A stretch of DNA of 64,000 nt, taken from the NCBI RefSeq assembly GCF_036173105.1, contig NZ_CP108053.1:124001-188000 (forward strand), written 5' to 3'. A model generated the notes under the pieces. That model was not told the origin of the DNA. It ran no database searches and worked only from the letters and a program-made list of their open reading frames with translations. This DNA comes from Streptomyces sp. NBC_00287 (lineage in GTDB: Bacteria > Actinomycetota > Actinomycetes > Streptomycetales > Streptomycetaceae). Of this stretch, positions 48,068-57,497 are shown in pieces. Both the position numbers and the translations under genes were made by a program. Position 1 is the first letter of the stretch; each line of letters begins with the position of its first letter.

Positions 48068-49621
48068 CTACTCGCTCACGTGCTCGTGGCCGTCGTGCAG
48101 GCCGCCGCCGCTGCCGGAGTCCCCGTCCGTCGGCGCGGACTCCACCGGCTTGGTGAGTGGTTCGAGGTCGTACGCGTAGTGGCCGACGGCATCGGCGATG
48201 ACGTCGATGTTGATGTCGAACGCAAGCATGTTGATGTTGTCGATGTCGTCACCGGGGGCGTGGTAGTTCACGTCGTACGCCACACCCGCTTGGCCGCCGA
48301 ACTTCGCGGCCTGCGCCTCGGTCTTGATGCCCTCCGCGCCGGTGAAGGTGCCGCCGGAGGGGATGCCGACCTCGATGAACGGGCCGTAGTCGGAACGACC
48401 GGTGAAGTCGGTGCCCTCGTGCGGGATGTCCTGGGAATCGAGGAAGTCGTTGATGCCCTGCTCCAGCTGGGCCGAGCCCTCGGGGCCCGGGCCGGCGCCG
48501 GTGCCGTCCGAGTCATCGCCGTCGTAGACGAAGTAGGCGGCATTCGGCGAGGCGATCATATCGAAATTCAGGTAGAGCTTGATCTGCTTCCTTTGCGCTT
48601 CGGTCAGCGAGGCGACGTACGCCTCCGAGCCCACCAGGCCGAACTCCTCGGCCGACCACCAGGCGAACTTCACCTTGTTCTTGACCTTGCCCTGGGACTT
48701 GGCCAGCTTCTGCGCGACCTGGAGGATGCCGGCTGAGCCAGATCCGTTGTCGTTGATGCCCGGGCCGTCGGTGACCGAGTCCAGGTGCGCTCCGAGGAAG
48801 ACGGTGTTGGCCGCGTCGCCGCCGCGGGTCTCCGCAACGACGTTGAAGGTCGTGCGGTTCTCGCGCAGTTCGCGGATGTCGAGGGTGACCTTCACAGGGC
48901 CCTTGGCGGCCTCGGCGGCCAGCGTCTCGCCGTCCGCCTGGGTGATGCCGCCGGTGGGGATCTTGCCGAGGGTGGCGTCGCCGATGGTGCCGTTGAGCGT
49001 GCCCCCGGTGTTGTTGTAGACCACGGCACCGGCCGCGCCCGCTGCGTGGGCGTTGGCCTGCTTGACGGCGAAGGTGCAGCCGCCGCGCTTGATCAGGGCG
49101 ATCTTGCCGGTGAAGGCGCCGGGGGCGAAGTCGGTGGGCTCGCAGCCATGGGTGTTGTCGGCGTCCACGGGGGCGACTGCCACGTCCGCGGTCACCCCGC
49201 CCTCGGGGCCGCTGGCGGTGTACGTCATCAGCTGGATAGGAACGTCGCGCGGCGTGGGCGAGACCACGGAGAGGGACTCGGCGATCTCGTCGGTGTAGAC
49301 GAAGTCGAACTCGTGACGGGAGACCTCGTACCCTGCGGCCTTGAGCACCGCCTCGACGTAGGCGGCGGACTGCTCGTGGCCCCTGGAACCGGCCACGCGG
49401 GTGCCACCGTTGTGGTCGGCTATCGCCTGAAAGACCTTCAGATGGCGCAAGGCGCCCGTGGCTGTGGACTCTTTGACGAGGTTCCTCGCCAGTGCGTCAC
49501 CCCGATGGGCCCAGCTCGGGTTGTCGGCACCCGCGGTGGCAGGCCCGGCGACGAGGAGGGGGGTGACCAGTGCGGCGGCGGCCAGGGTGGCGGTCACCGC
49601 CGCTCTATGACGTGCGGACAT
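48068..49621 (-). CDS. secreted M28-family aminopeptidase with PA domain
   Basis: A 517-residue secreted zinc peptidase. The signal peptide is at 1-30 (VTATLAAAALVTPLLVAG then ATA). A protease-associated domain lies at about 130-240 (KIALIKRGGCTFAVKQANAH). The M28 catalytic domain has H279 and D281 in LGAHLDSVTDG, D291 in INDNGSGSAG, E325/E326 in WWSAEEFGL, D354 in LNFDMIAS and H454 in VNYHAPGDDIDN, the full co-catalytic two-zinc set. It is close in build to the Streptomyces aminopeptidase S group, with an Asp/Gly/His-rich tail. AGAGG lies 7 bases before the ATG. A single transcription unit, probably for extracellular peptide feeding. Confidence 0.93.
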   Translation of the reverse strand: MSARHRAAVTATLAAAALVTPLLVAGPATAGADNPSWAHRGDALARNLVKESTATGALRHLKVFQAIADHNGGTRVAGSRGHEQSAAYVEAVLKAAGYEVSRHEFDFVYTDEIAESLSVVSPTPRDVPIQLMTYTASGPEGGVTADVAVAPVDADNTHGCEPTDFAPGAFTGKIALIKRGGCTFAVKQANAHAAGAAGAVVYNNTGGTLNGTIGDATLGKIPTGGITQADGETLAAEAAKGPVKVTLDIRELRENRTTFNVVAETRGGDAANTVFLGAHLDSVTDGPGINDNGSGSAGILQVAQKLAKSQGKVKNKVKFAWWSAEEFGLVGSEAYVASLTEAQRKQIKLYLNFDMIASPNAAYFVYDGDDSDGTGAGPGPEGSAQLEQGINDFLDSQDIPHEGTDFTGRSDYGPFIEVGIPSGGTFTGAEGIKTEAQAAKFGGQAGVAYDVNYHAPGDDIDNINMLAFDINIDVIADAVGHYAYDLEPLTKPVESAPTDGDSGSGGGLHDGHEHVSE

Positions 49622-50058
49622 AACGGTCCTCTCACGGCAGGTCAACAGACAGATCGGCAGTTCGGGAGAACACGGTCGAGGCACGTTAACCCTGTGACTG
49701 CCCACTGCCAAGAAGCAGTTCAACTTCGACGTCAACTGGAGCATGCGCGGATGCGGGCCACAGGCTCGCCACTCGGAGCCGTGACAGCATTGCCAGTCAC
49801 CCCACGACGTACACGCGTTGAGGCCATAGAACGCCCGCCTCGGCAACCTCTGATCCAGGACCTGGAGGACGCGTCAGGTCGTGGGCGCGGCCGGGCAGTG
49901 CGGGCGAGAGCCGCAGCACTTGGCCGCCGTACGGCCGAATACGGCGGCCAGGAGCGCGGCGTTTGATTTCGTCGACGCGGTCGAGGAGTTCGATTCCGCG
50001 TTCCGGACACCCCAGCGGGGTGAACAGCCGCCTGGATCTCGCGGGACGGGGACCGCTG
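49622..50058. other. intergenic region upstream of the M28 peptidase
   Basis: No gene is supported. It must hold the peptidase promoter (minus strand) and the end of the three-gene unit on the right. Overlapping frames on both strands carry no family. Confidence 0.4.
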
Positions 50059-50337
50059 TCATCTGCCGTCTTGGGAAGGCGGGGGTGGAGCCGGGGGAAT
50101 CTGCACCGGCTCCGGCCCGATGGGAGCTTCCGTGGGGATCCGCCATGCCTGGATGAGCTGACGCAGTCGGCGGGCTGGTGTCTCGCTGGGGACGAACAGG
50201 ACGACCGCGACCAGGACAAGAGCGCCTGCCGTGAATGCTCCGGTCGTCCAGGCGGGCAGGCCGCCACGAGACATGGCAATCACGAAAGCGGCCACCGCAC
50301 CCAACATACCTGCGATACGGGCCGCGGTGCTCACCAT
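50059..50337 (-). CDS. small membrane protein, third gene of the PadR operon
   Basis: A 92-residue protein with two hydrophobic helices (RIAGMLGAVAAFVIAMSRGG and AGALVLVAVVLFVPSETP) and a proline-rich cytoplasmic tail. Its start codon lies within the stop of the HD-domain gene (ATGGTGA overlap at 50331-50337), so the two are tightly coupled. No family is recognised. Two-helix proteins placed like this may anchor or tune the partner protein. Confidence 0.7.
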   Translation of the reverse strand: MVSTAARIAGMLGAVAAFVIAMSRGGLPAWTTGAFTAGALVLVAVVLFVPSETPARRLRQLIQAWRIPTEAPIGPEPVQIPPAPPPPSQDGR

Positions 50338-51167
50338 CGTCGTTCCCCGGAGGCCGGGCGGCGCAGCGTCCACGACAGCCTGGGTGTGCTGAGGAGGACT
50401 CGCAGCGTGAAACGAGTGCGGGTGCGACGGGTGGAGAGAGTGCCGAGTTCGGCGTGCCATTCCTCGCGCCACCGGGCGCGCGTCGGGGTGGGAAGTAACA
50501 GGGTCAGCATGGACAGCGTGCGGGTGGTGACCGCCGCGGTGGAGGTGGGCTGGAGGACGGCCGAGGAGAGGTCGTACAGTTCACGGCTCACCTCGGTCAG
50601 GCCTGCCGTACGAGCCAACGGTGCGATGACGTCGAGGGTTTCACGGGCCACGCGATAGCGCCTGGTCGGGGCGACGAACGCGATGGTGCGCATGTTGTGC
50701 AACCGGTCGGCGAGGCGGATGGCCAGCACGGCCTCCTCGCACGTGGGTTGAAGCGCTGCCCGCGTTGCGCTGTCGAAGTTGAGGGCGCTGAGTGGGATCG
50801 TGCTGAGCTGGGCGGTGCGGACGCTTGCGATCAGATCGACGATCTCCTGCCCGAAGTGCTCGGCCACACGGCCCGGAGGGCAGGCCGTGTCGTCAATGTC
50901 GTGGAGCACGGCGGCGCAGATCACGGCCGGCGGCATGCCGATGTCGGCGACGATGGCGGCAACCGCGAGGCAGTGGGTCAGGAACGGGTCGCCGCTGCGG
51001 CGGGTTTGGCCCGCATGCCAGACGTCGGCCTCATCGTGGGCGTGCTGGATGAGCGAGGTGTCGGCGTCCGGGTGATGCGTTCGCACGACGGCCAGGACGC
51101 TGTCCAGGGACGGGGTGCCGGGGCGGCGCCTGATCGGTCGGGGCGACAACCGGCGCCGGGCCCTCAT
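50331..51167 (-). CDS. HD-domain protein like the hydrolase half of RelA/SpoT
   Basis: A 278-residue protein. The HD domain resembles the ppGpp-hydrolase domain of Rel proteins: THCLAVAAIVADIGMPPAVI, the metal pair in CAAVLHDIDDT, and the distal Asp in AIRLADRLHNMRTIAF. A synthetase domain is absent. The C-terminal 60 residues (LLLPTPTRARWREEWHAELG and LSWTLRRP) are a motif common in Streptomyces proteins encoded after PadR regulators. The start ATG overlaps the PadR stop as ATGA. It may be a small alarmone hydrolase under PadR control, but the substrate is unproven. Confidence 0.75.
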   Translation of the reverse strand: MRARRRLSPRPIRRRPGTPSLDSVLAVVRTHHPDADTSLIQHAHDEADVWHAGQTRRSGDPFLTHCLAVAAIVADIGMPPAVICAAVLHDIDDTACPPGRVAEHFGQEIVDLIASVRTAQLSTIPLSALNFDSATRAALQPTCEEAVLAIRLADRLHNMRTIAFVAPTRRYRVARETLDVIAPLARTAGLTEVSRELYDLSSAVLQPTSTAAVTTRTLSMLTLLLPTPTRARWREEWHAELGTLSTRRTRTRFTLRVLLSTPRLSWTLRRPASGERRW

Positions 51168-51493
51168 GACACTCCCCCATCGGCAGCCGGGCGGGCGGCC
51201 CACCCTGGCAGAGGCTGTTTACGGGCGCGGTAGGCGCGGGCGAGAGCGTCCCGCGCGCGTTCGGCACCGTCCTTCGTGATCCGGTAGAAGCGACGGCGCG
51301 GACGGCCGGCTTCCTCATGGACGGCCGGGTCTTCCCAGGTGCTGTCCACCCAGCCGACTTGTTCCAGGCGGGCGAGGATCGGATAGATCGTGCCCGACGG
51401 CAACCCTGCCACCTCGCACAGCTCAAGGCCGTAGCGCTCCTTGGCGGGGTCTTCCAGCAAAGCCCGCAGCACCAGCTGGGTCTGCAGGGTCAT
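51164..51493 (-). CDS. PadR-family transcriptional regulator
   Basis: A 109-residue winged helix-turn-helix repressor. The DNA-binding part is MTLQTQLVLRALLEDPAKER, then YGLELCEVAGLPSGTIYPIL and RLEQVGWVDSTWEDP, with RFYRITKDGAERA of the wing and a C-terminal helix. The ATG at 51493 is preferred over 51508 because GGGGAG lies 7 bases before it. It is the first gene of a coupled operon with an HD-domain protein and a small membrane protein. A perfect 16-bp palindrome 31-46 bases upstream is its likely own operator. Confidence 0.92.
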   Translation of the reverse strand: MTLQTQLVLRALLEDPAKERYGLELCEVAGLPSGTIYPILARLEQVGWVDSTWEDPAVHEEAGRPRRRFYRITKDGAERARDALARAYRARKQPLPGWAARPAADGGVS

Positions 51494-51523
51494 ACGCAAA
51501 CTCCCCATACTCGTACTCTACAT

Positions 51524-51539
51524 AGCCTATATATAGGCT
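51524..51539. promoter_or_regulatory. perfect 16-bp palindrome: likely PadR operator
   Basis: AGCCTATATATAGGCT is an exact palindrome in an AT-rich patch directly upstream of padR. Minus-strand -10-like sequences (TATATA or TATGTAGAGT) overlap it and a TAGACA sits just before it, so a bound dimer would block the promoter. Autoregulation is typical of PadR proteins. Confidence 0.7.
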
Positions 51540-51900
51540 GTCTAGGGATAACGGCATGTCACAAGACACTCCCCCGACGCCCACCCCCAGAAGGCCGCAG
51601 GCGCGACCACGCGGCCCGGACCACACCCCCAACAGGCCCCTCTGCATCACCCCATGACGGGCAGCCAGTCCACCCAACCCAGCAGCTCCGCGCCCGGGCG
51701 CCCTCAGAAGTTCGGCGTGCGTACCTGGGTGTCCCACCTCGCCGATCCGGGCCGGGCTCGGCCGCCCGAAACGGAGGGCCGCTTCCCTCATCCGTACATA
51801 CGCGGAAAGCGAACTCCAGTACGCAGCAACAGCCATCCTCGGCCAAAGCCAGTGGGTTATCGTTCCGCCCGTGGCCGCGGGGCGGCCCGGAGGGGGAGTT

Positions 51901-53103
51901 GTGGTAGCGAATAGCGAGGGGGCGCGACTGGTCGCCACCGAGGGCGGCCACCGAGTGACACCGGCCGAGCTCTTCTTCGACCTGGTGTTCGTGTATGCGA
52001 TCACTCAGGTCACAGCGCTGATGGCAGCCGACCCGAGCGGGCTGCGGCTGCTCGGCGGGATGGTCGCGCTGGCGCTGCTGTGGTGGTGCTGGTGCTGTTT
52101 CGCCTGGCTGGGGAACGTCGTACGGGCCGACTCCGGCGCGATGTTCACCGTGCTGGTCTCCGTCATGGCCGTCGTCCTGATCGTGTCGCTGACCGTGCCC
52201 GAGATCTACGACGACGCGCCCGGCGGACTGCCCGCCCCCCTGGTCTTCGTCCTGTGCTACGGCGCCGTCCGCGTCCTGCACCTGGTCACGTACTGGCTCT
52301 CCGACCCCACCGATCAGGCACTGCACCGCGTCTTGCGCCGTACCGCCCTGCTCTCGGTGGCCCCGCCCTTCGCCCTGCTCCTCATAGGTGCGGCGTTCAC
52401 CGGCACGACCCAGATCCTGATCTGGCTCGCCGCCGTGGTCATCGACTACCTGGGCATCTTCTTCACCGGAAAATCGGGCTGGCGGGTCGCCTCACCCGGC
52501 CACTTCGCCGAGCGCCACGGCCTGATCGTCATCATCGCCCTCGGCGAGTCGATCGTCGCCATCGGCGTCGGCGTCTCCGGCTTCGCACTGAGCACCCCGG
52601 TCGTAGCCGGTGCTGCCCTGGGACTGCTCATCTCCGCAGGGCTGTGGCGCCTGTACTTCCGTGAACTCGCCGAGGCGGTCGAGCAGCGGCTGACCACCGT
52701 GACCGGCGACGACCGCACCCGGCTGGCCCGTGACGCGTACACATTCCTCCATCTTCCACTCGTGGCCGGAATCGTGATCACTGCCCTCGGCATGAAGAAG
52801 GCCCTCACACAGATCGCCGACACCGGCCACTACGACCTGGCCGAACCGCTCCACGGTGTCGTTGCCTGGGCCCTGCCCGGCGGCGTCGGCGTGTTCCTCC
52901 TCGCCTCGGCCGCCTTGCTCATCCGCACCACGCACCATCGCTCCCCACTCCTCCTCGCCGGCGGAGCCGTCTGCCTCGTCGCCGGACCCGCTGTCACCTT
53001 CGTCCCCTCGCTCGTCGCGCTGGCCCTCCTGGCCGCACTCGTAACCGCCCTGGTCCTCGTCCAGGACACCACCGCCCGGCCCCATGTGAGCGCCACCAGC
53101 TGA
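51901..53103 (+). CDS. low-temperature-requirement protein A (LtrA) family membrane protein
   Basis: A 400-residue membrane protein with about twelve hydrophobic segments. It starts at GTG 51901 (GGAGGGGGAG upstream) and opens with the family signature VTPAELFFDLVFVYAITQVT. Next come LLWWCWCCFAWLGNVVRADS, HFAERHGLIVIIALGESIVA and GLLISAGLWRLYFREL. LtrA proteins are widespread in actinobacteria; the original Listeria gene was needed for growth in the cold but the transported substrate or activity is unknown. About 400 bases, holding the padR promoter region, separate it from the PadR operon. Confidence 0.88.
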   Translation: MVANSEGARLVATEGGHRVTPAELFFDLVFVYAITQVTALMAADPSGLRLLGGMVALALLWWCWCCFAWLGNVVRADSGAMFTVLVSVMAVVLIVSLTVPEIYDDAPGGLPAPLVFVLCYGAVRVLHLVTYWLSDPTDQALHRVLRRTALLSVAPPFALLLIGAAFTGTTQILIWLAAVVIDYLGIFFTGKSGWRVASPGHFAERHGLIVIIALGESIVAIGVGVSGFALSTPVVAGAALGLLISAGLWRLYFRELAEAVEQRLTTVTGDDRTRLARDAYTFLHLPLVAGIVITALGMKKALTQIADTGHYDLAEPLHGVVAWALPGGVGVFLLASAALLIRTTHHRSPLLLAGGAVCLVAGPAVTFVPSLVALALLAALVTALVLVQDTTARPHVSATS

Positions 53104-53696
53104 GCCCCGATCCGGCCAACTCGTGCGCGCAGGCCGGGAAGGTCGCGCAAGCGCCCGCCCACGGCAGGATGGCGACGCCGCACGGCCCGCCGCTTCCGGC
53201 AATTCCGCAGGACGTGCGAGGCGGCCACCTCCCGCGCTCAACGCACACCGTGCCAACGACAGGGAACGGTCCGGGATCGAGGCAGAGTCCACGGCACGTG
53301 TCCACGCCCCGCTGGACGCCTGTGACTCACCCTCAGCGGGCACTCACCCACTACGGGCACGCGGAGGCGCGGAAGCAATCCGTGAACTCCTGGCGGACGT
53401 ACACCCGCCTCCCTCGCATTGTGCTGCCCATTCCGCTGCTGGGGGCGGATCCTGACGGCGCTTCAGCAGCGCAAGCCGACGACGCCCCAACCGTCCACAT
53501 CGATACTCAGCGAGCGGAGGGCTGCGTACGAGATCACGGGAGCTAGAAGATGACAAGGGACAGTCGGCGACCGCCATTTGGCCGCTCGACGCGCCCACCA
53601 CAGGCGACACCGCGCGCGGCGTCCAACGCGCACAGGTAGCGAGACAGCAGGATCTCGCAGAGGCGCGAAGGCCCTCGTCCAGCTGAGGAAGTCGCT
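53104..53696. other. region without a supported gene
   Basis: Open frames in several phases, none with a motif or credible start. Probably intergenic and decayed DNA ahead of the hydrolase gene. Confidence 0.4.
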
Positions 53697-54494
53697 ATGC
53701 CGTCGATTGCCGTGAACGGGACAGACATCTACTACGAGCTTCGGGGCAATGGTCCATCGGTGCTGTTCATCTCCGGCGCGACCGGCGATGCCGGACACTT
53801 CGACCGAGTCGCGGACTTGCTCGCCGACGAATTCACCGTGCTCACCTACGACCGGCGCGGCAACTCCCGCAGTCCCCGCCCCAGCGGGTGGGGGGCCACC
53901 TCTGTACCTGAGCAGGCCGACGACGCCGCAGCACTTCTCACCGCGCTCGCGCTCGCTCCCGCCGCCGTGTTCGGCAACAGCTATGGGGCGATCACCGCCC
54001 TCGACCTGCTCATCCGCCACCCGGGCGTCGTCCGGGGCGCCCTCCTGCACGAGATCACGCTTTTCTCAGTCTTGGAGAACCCGGGTGAAGCCCAAGCCGT
54101 CGTGGGGCCGGTCATCGAAGCGGGCATGGCCGCCGGGGGGCCTCAGACAGCCGTAGAGCACTTCATCCGATTCGCTGCGGACGACGAAAACTGGGATCGC
54201 CTGGACCCGGACCTGCGCCAGAGGATGACCTCGAACGGGCAGACTCTTTTCGGCGTCGAGATGGGGACGTTCGAGTCCTACCGCCCCGACGATGCGACGC
54301 TCGCCGACATCACCGCCCCTGCCCAGGTCTTGGTCGGCCAGGAATCACCGGACTACTTCCACGAAGCCGCCGCCTGGCTCGCCGCCCGACTCGGGGTCGA
54401 GGTCGTGCAGACCCCGGGCGCACACACGCCGCAGTGGGATCACCCCGAGGAACTCGTCCGTACGATCAGGCCCTTGCTTCGCGCATCCTCGTAG
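53697..54494 (+). CDS. alpha/beta-fold hydrolase
   Basis: A 265-residue hydrolase. The oxyanion segment is VLFISGATGDAGHFD. The nucleophile Ser is in AAVFGNSYGAITALDLLIRH (G-x-S-x-G with Ser in GNSYGA). An acid lies in the C-terminal part and the catalytic His in PGAHTPQWDHPEELVRT. The family covers esterases, epoxide hydrolases and peroxidases, so the substrate cannot be assigned. GAGGAAG lies before the ATG. It is monocistronic, with the next gene 286 bases downstream. Confidence 0.85.
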   Translation: MPSIAVNGTDIYYELRGNGPSVLFISGATGDAGHFDRVADLLADEFTVLTYDRRGNSRSPRPSGWGATSVPEQADDAAALLTALALAPAAVFGNSYGAITALDLLIRHPGVVRGALLHEITLFSVLENPGEAQAVVGPVIEAGMAAGGPQTAVEHFIRFAADDENWDRLDPDLRQRMTSNGQTLFGVEMGTFESYRPDDATLADITAPAQVLVGQESPDYFHEAAAWLAARLGVEVVQTPGAHTPQWDHPEELVRTIRPLLRASS

Positions 54495-54780
54495 CTGCCC
54501 GTCGCAGAGCCCGGACACGTCCTCCCGCCCTTGCAGCACGTCGGCCAACCGATCGCCGTCACACGGGTCCATCGACTGACTTGCCGCTCGGCGCCCCGCG
54601 ACGACTCGGCTGCCGATTGGGAATTGCGAATCATCGCTCTGTAGGGAGTTGACAGCGAGGTCGTGCGTGGGAAGAGCCAACAGCACAACCGCACGGAGGC
54701 ACCCATCGCCGCTATCTGGACCGGCATCGACGCAGGCTTCCTGACCGAGGCCCTCCCCTCATCGACGACCAGGTAATTCG

Positions 54781-55410
54781 ATGGCGCGCATCGAACAGTG
54801 TCCGCACGCTGTCACCGTGGCAGAACTCAAGCACCAGATCCGCGCCCGCTACACCGACTCCACGATCATTGTCTACCAGGCCTATGCATCAGAGATCGGC
54901 CTGCCCGCAGCCCAGGAGGGCCGCTTCCCGGCGACCTGGAAGCGAGATCGGATGACGTGGATCAAGCCGTCCTTCCTGTGGATGATGTACCGCTGTGGAT
55001 GGGGGACCAAGGAGGGTCAGGAAGCAGTCCTCGCAGTCGAGATCACCCGCGAGGGCTTCGAGTGGGCGCTGCAGCACGCATGTCTGTCCCACTACGAGCG
55101 CGGGCTGCACTCCGACCGAGCCGCCTGGAAGCGGCAGTTGAAGCGGGCCCCTGCTCGAGTTCAATGGGACCCCGAGCGCGATATGCATCTGCAGCCCCTT
55201 CACTACCGCTCGCTGCAGCTCGGGCTCGTCGGCGAAGCCGCACACCGCTACGCAGACGAGTGGACGGTCTCCATCACCGACATAACCGCCCTCGCGCGCG
55301 AGATCCACGGGCATGTGCGGGACGGCGACCTCGAAGTCGCCCAGCAGCTTCTACCCCAAGAACGCCCCTACCCCATGCCCGACGGACTCTTGGATCACCT
55401 GCACCAATGA
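54781..55410 (+). CDS. DUF4291-family protein
   Basis: A 209-residue protein of unknown biochemical function. Hallmarks are QIRARYTDSTIIVYQAYASE, RMTWIKPSFLWMMYRCGWGT and GQEAVLAVEITREGFEWALQ, followed by VQWDPERDMHLQPLHYRSLQ. This DUF is common in bacteria and fungi. A 25-base piece upstream (near 54700) resembles the start of an IS110 transposase, but the gene itself is intact. Confidence 0.85.
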   Translation: MARIEQCPHAVTVAELKHQIRARYTDSTIIVYQAYASEIGLPAAQEGRFPATWKRDRMTWIKPSFLWMMYRCGWGTKEGQEAVLAVEITREGFEWALQHACLSHYERGLHSDRAAWKRQLKRAPARVQWDPERDMHLQPLHYRSLQLGLVGEAAHRYADEWTVSITDITALAREIHGHVRDGDLEVAQQLLPQERPYPMPDGLLDHLHQ

Positions 55411-55559
55411 GTGCAGGTAATCAGTTGAGACGTCCTGCAAGTCGGGAGGGTGGGGTGGGGCGACATCCCGGCGGGCCAGATGCTCGACCCGCCGCATCGG
55501 CACCATCCTCCAGGCCGTATACACCCTCCTGACTTGCACGCATTCAGGACAGACTAGGT

Positions 55560-56270
55560 TCAGCGCTCGCAGAGGGAGAACTCTCGTTCGTAGAGCTGCT
55601 CGTTGTGTTCGTCGACGAAGAACTTGCGTTCCTGCATGAGTTGTTCACGGTAGCTCTTGGCCTGCTCCAGGGTCATGGTCGAGATTTTTGCGATATCCCG
55701 GGCGGGTGGGTTCCGTCAGGCGGAATGAGCCGACGCGGTGTTGCAGGATGTTCGGGAACGCCAGGCAGCGGCCCGCCGGCGTCGATACCGATCCCAGCAC
55801 CTGGTTCAGAGCATCTTCGTCCTCGTCGAGTGCCGCCCGGAAACTCAGCCGGCTTTCGGTGATGTTGTCGCTGTCCCAGTAGTAGATGCCGGTCGAAACG
55901 ATCCGCTCGTTCATCATCCCCTCGACATGCCAGGAACCCCCGGGGTACTCCGGCTTGTCCGGGGTGAGATGAATGGTGGCGAGCTTGACGATGACTTGGA
56001 GACGGCGGCCGCGAAGGTCGACTCGGGCGGAGTCATCGGGCAACTCGGGCGGGGTGAAGGCCGGGGCGTCCGGAATCACCGGTCGGCGGTTTCCCACCAA
56101 TCGTCCTGAGCCTGCTCCCATGCATGAAGGGCTTCCTTGTAGGCCTCACGCATCAGCCTTGCGGCCGTCTTCCTCGCTCCTATGTGGCCGTCTGCGTGCA
56201 GCAGTTCTCCGCCGCCGAGGAGACCGTTGAGCCGAGCAGGTACCGACAAGACCGCACCAGGGTCGGGATC
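55560..56270 (-). pseudogene. DUF4246-family protein, frameshifted
   Basis: Reads REAYKEALHAWEQAQDDWWE, then after a shift near 56090 PVIPDAPAFTPPELPDDSAR, HVEGMMNERIVSTGIYYWDS, DEDALNQVLGSVSTPAGRCL and FPNILQHRVGSFRLTEPTRP. At an AAAAA run near 55692 the frame shifts again, and the natural end is STMTLEQAKSYREQLMQERK onward to CER-stop (55560). HVEGM and the histidine in LQHRV match the DUF4246 core, which resembles Fe/2-oxoglutarate oxygenases. Removing one A restores the last third, so this shift may be an assembly or sequencing slip; the first shift and missing N terminus look real. Confidence 0.75.
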
Positions 56271-56280
56271 CTTGCACCTG

Positions 56281-56559
56281 CTACTCCGGCGCCTCCTCCC
56301 AGTGGAGGCATTGCGTGTAGTCAAAGTTCCACTTCAGGCAGAGCTGCATCCTGATCACGGACTCACGGTCCCGGAACTCCGTGATGATCTTTCTGCCCTC
56401 GACCCTGGAGACTCCGACCTCCTTGTCGAAATCAATCTTCATCCGATTTTCGAGGTCGAGGCTCGCCAGCGCGTACTTGCGCTGCGCCTCCGGGTACCTG
56501 AGGAACACTTCCTTGATCGCGCTGCGGAATTCAACGTCCTCATCCGGCGCATCCACCAT
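56281..56559 (-). CDS. hypothetical protein
   Basis: A 92-residue protein with an ideal AGGAGG six bases before ATG 56559. The sequence is acidic at the N terminus (MVDAPDEDVEFRSAIKEVFL), with YPEAQRKYALASLDLENRMK, then VGVSRVEGRKIITEFRDRES and a Trp/Cys-rich end (CLKWNFDYTQCLHWEEAPE). It has lower GC than its surroundings at the 3' end. No family is recognised. Its stop is close to the 5' remnant of the DUF4246 gene in the same direction, so the two may once have been an operon. Confidence 0.7.
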   Translation of the reverse strand: MVDAPDEDVEFRSAIKEVFLRYPEAQRKYALASLDLENRMKIDFDKEVGVSRVEGRKIITEFRDRESVIRMQLCLKWNFDYTQCLHWEEAPE

Positions 56560-56764
56560 GCCAACCTCCTGGCTACTGACTGCCACGTCGCCTGTTACGT
56601 GAAGTCTGCGAGCTAAAAGACGGCAACGCGCGATGACTCCGATGCTGTGAACCTTTCTTACGCTGGTGCCGACCGTTTGGGTGATGCGGGACGCGGGACA
56701 GGCAGGTACTGCGAGCAAGGACGATCGGTCCAGGCGTCTGATGGTGCGCCCGGACTGCCGCGGC

Positions 56765-56842
56765 TGCACGAGCCGGACCGGTTCACTGCCTGGCTGCTCA
56801 CCATCGCCCGGCGCACGATGGCCGACCATCTGCGGGGGTGCT
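56765..56842 (+). pseudogene. sigma-70 factor (ECF type) fragment
   Basis: A 25-codon stretch reads LHEPDRFTAWLLTIARRTMA then DHLRG, matching region 2 of ECF sigma factors (FTAWLYTIARN type). It is cut on both sides, without a start or region 4. From 56843 to 57497 no gene is supported; the right end leads to the weak ribosome site of the sensor phosphatase. Confidence 0.45.
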
Positions 56843-57497
56843 GACGACGGCGATCGTGAGCGGTTGCCTCGCCGACGGCGACGGCAAGCAGTGTCATGAC
56901 CTCCGCCAAGAGCCGCGAGGGCACGAAGGTCGACCAGGCCGCCGCGGTACTGCCCGCTGACGACGCGCCAAGGTACTGCGTGCTCGCCTGCGTGGATGAG
57001 GCACGCCGGACGTGGGTCGCCGTCCAGGCCGTTGGTGTACGACGCCGTGGTCCACACCCGCCCGCTCGCGGTCGCTGCTGGCCCTGTGCGGCCACGACGG
57101 GACGCTGACCGGCGTCCGCATGTACGTGGCGTGCGACCACCCCATCCGGCAGGGCGAGCAGTCGCAGCCGTACGACCGGGGCAGCCACTCCGGCGGCGCG
57201 GCACGCTCCGGCCGTATCTACACCGCCTGCCCGAGCATGGTGCGCGAGAGTGTTAGCCCAGTCGACTTTGGCATGCCCACGATGCCGATGCCGCCCGCGG
57301 GCTCGCCTCGGCCCGGGTTCCCGCGGATCCCGGTTCGTTTCCCTTCGGGCCAGGGCGGGCCGTCGGGTGCGGGACCGGGATGGTGCGCCGTGTCCGCCGC
57401 CGGGTCCGCATACGGACGACTCCCCGCTTGCCGCGGCACCGGCCCGGCGGGCCCGTCCTGAGCCGCGCCCGCCGGGCCGGTCACTGATACTGAGAAA

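Noticed and set aside
54690..54775. Possible IS110 transposase start (IWTGIDAG)
   Set aside because: Too short (under 30 codons) and the following residues do not fit the family.
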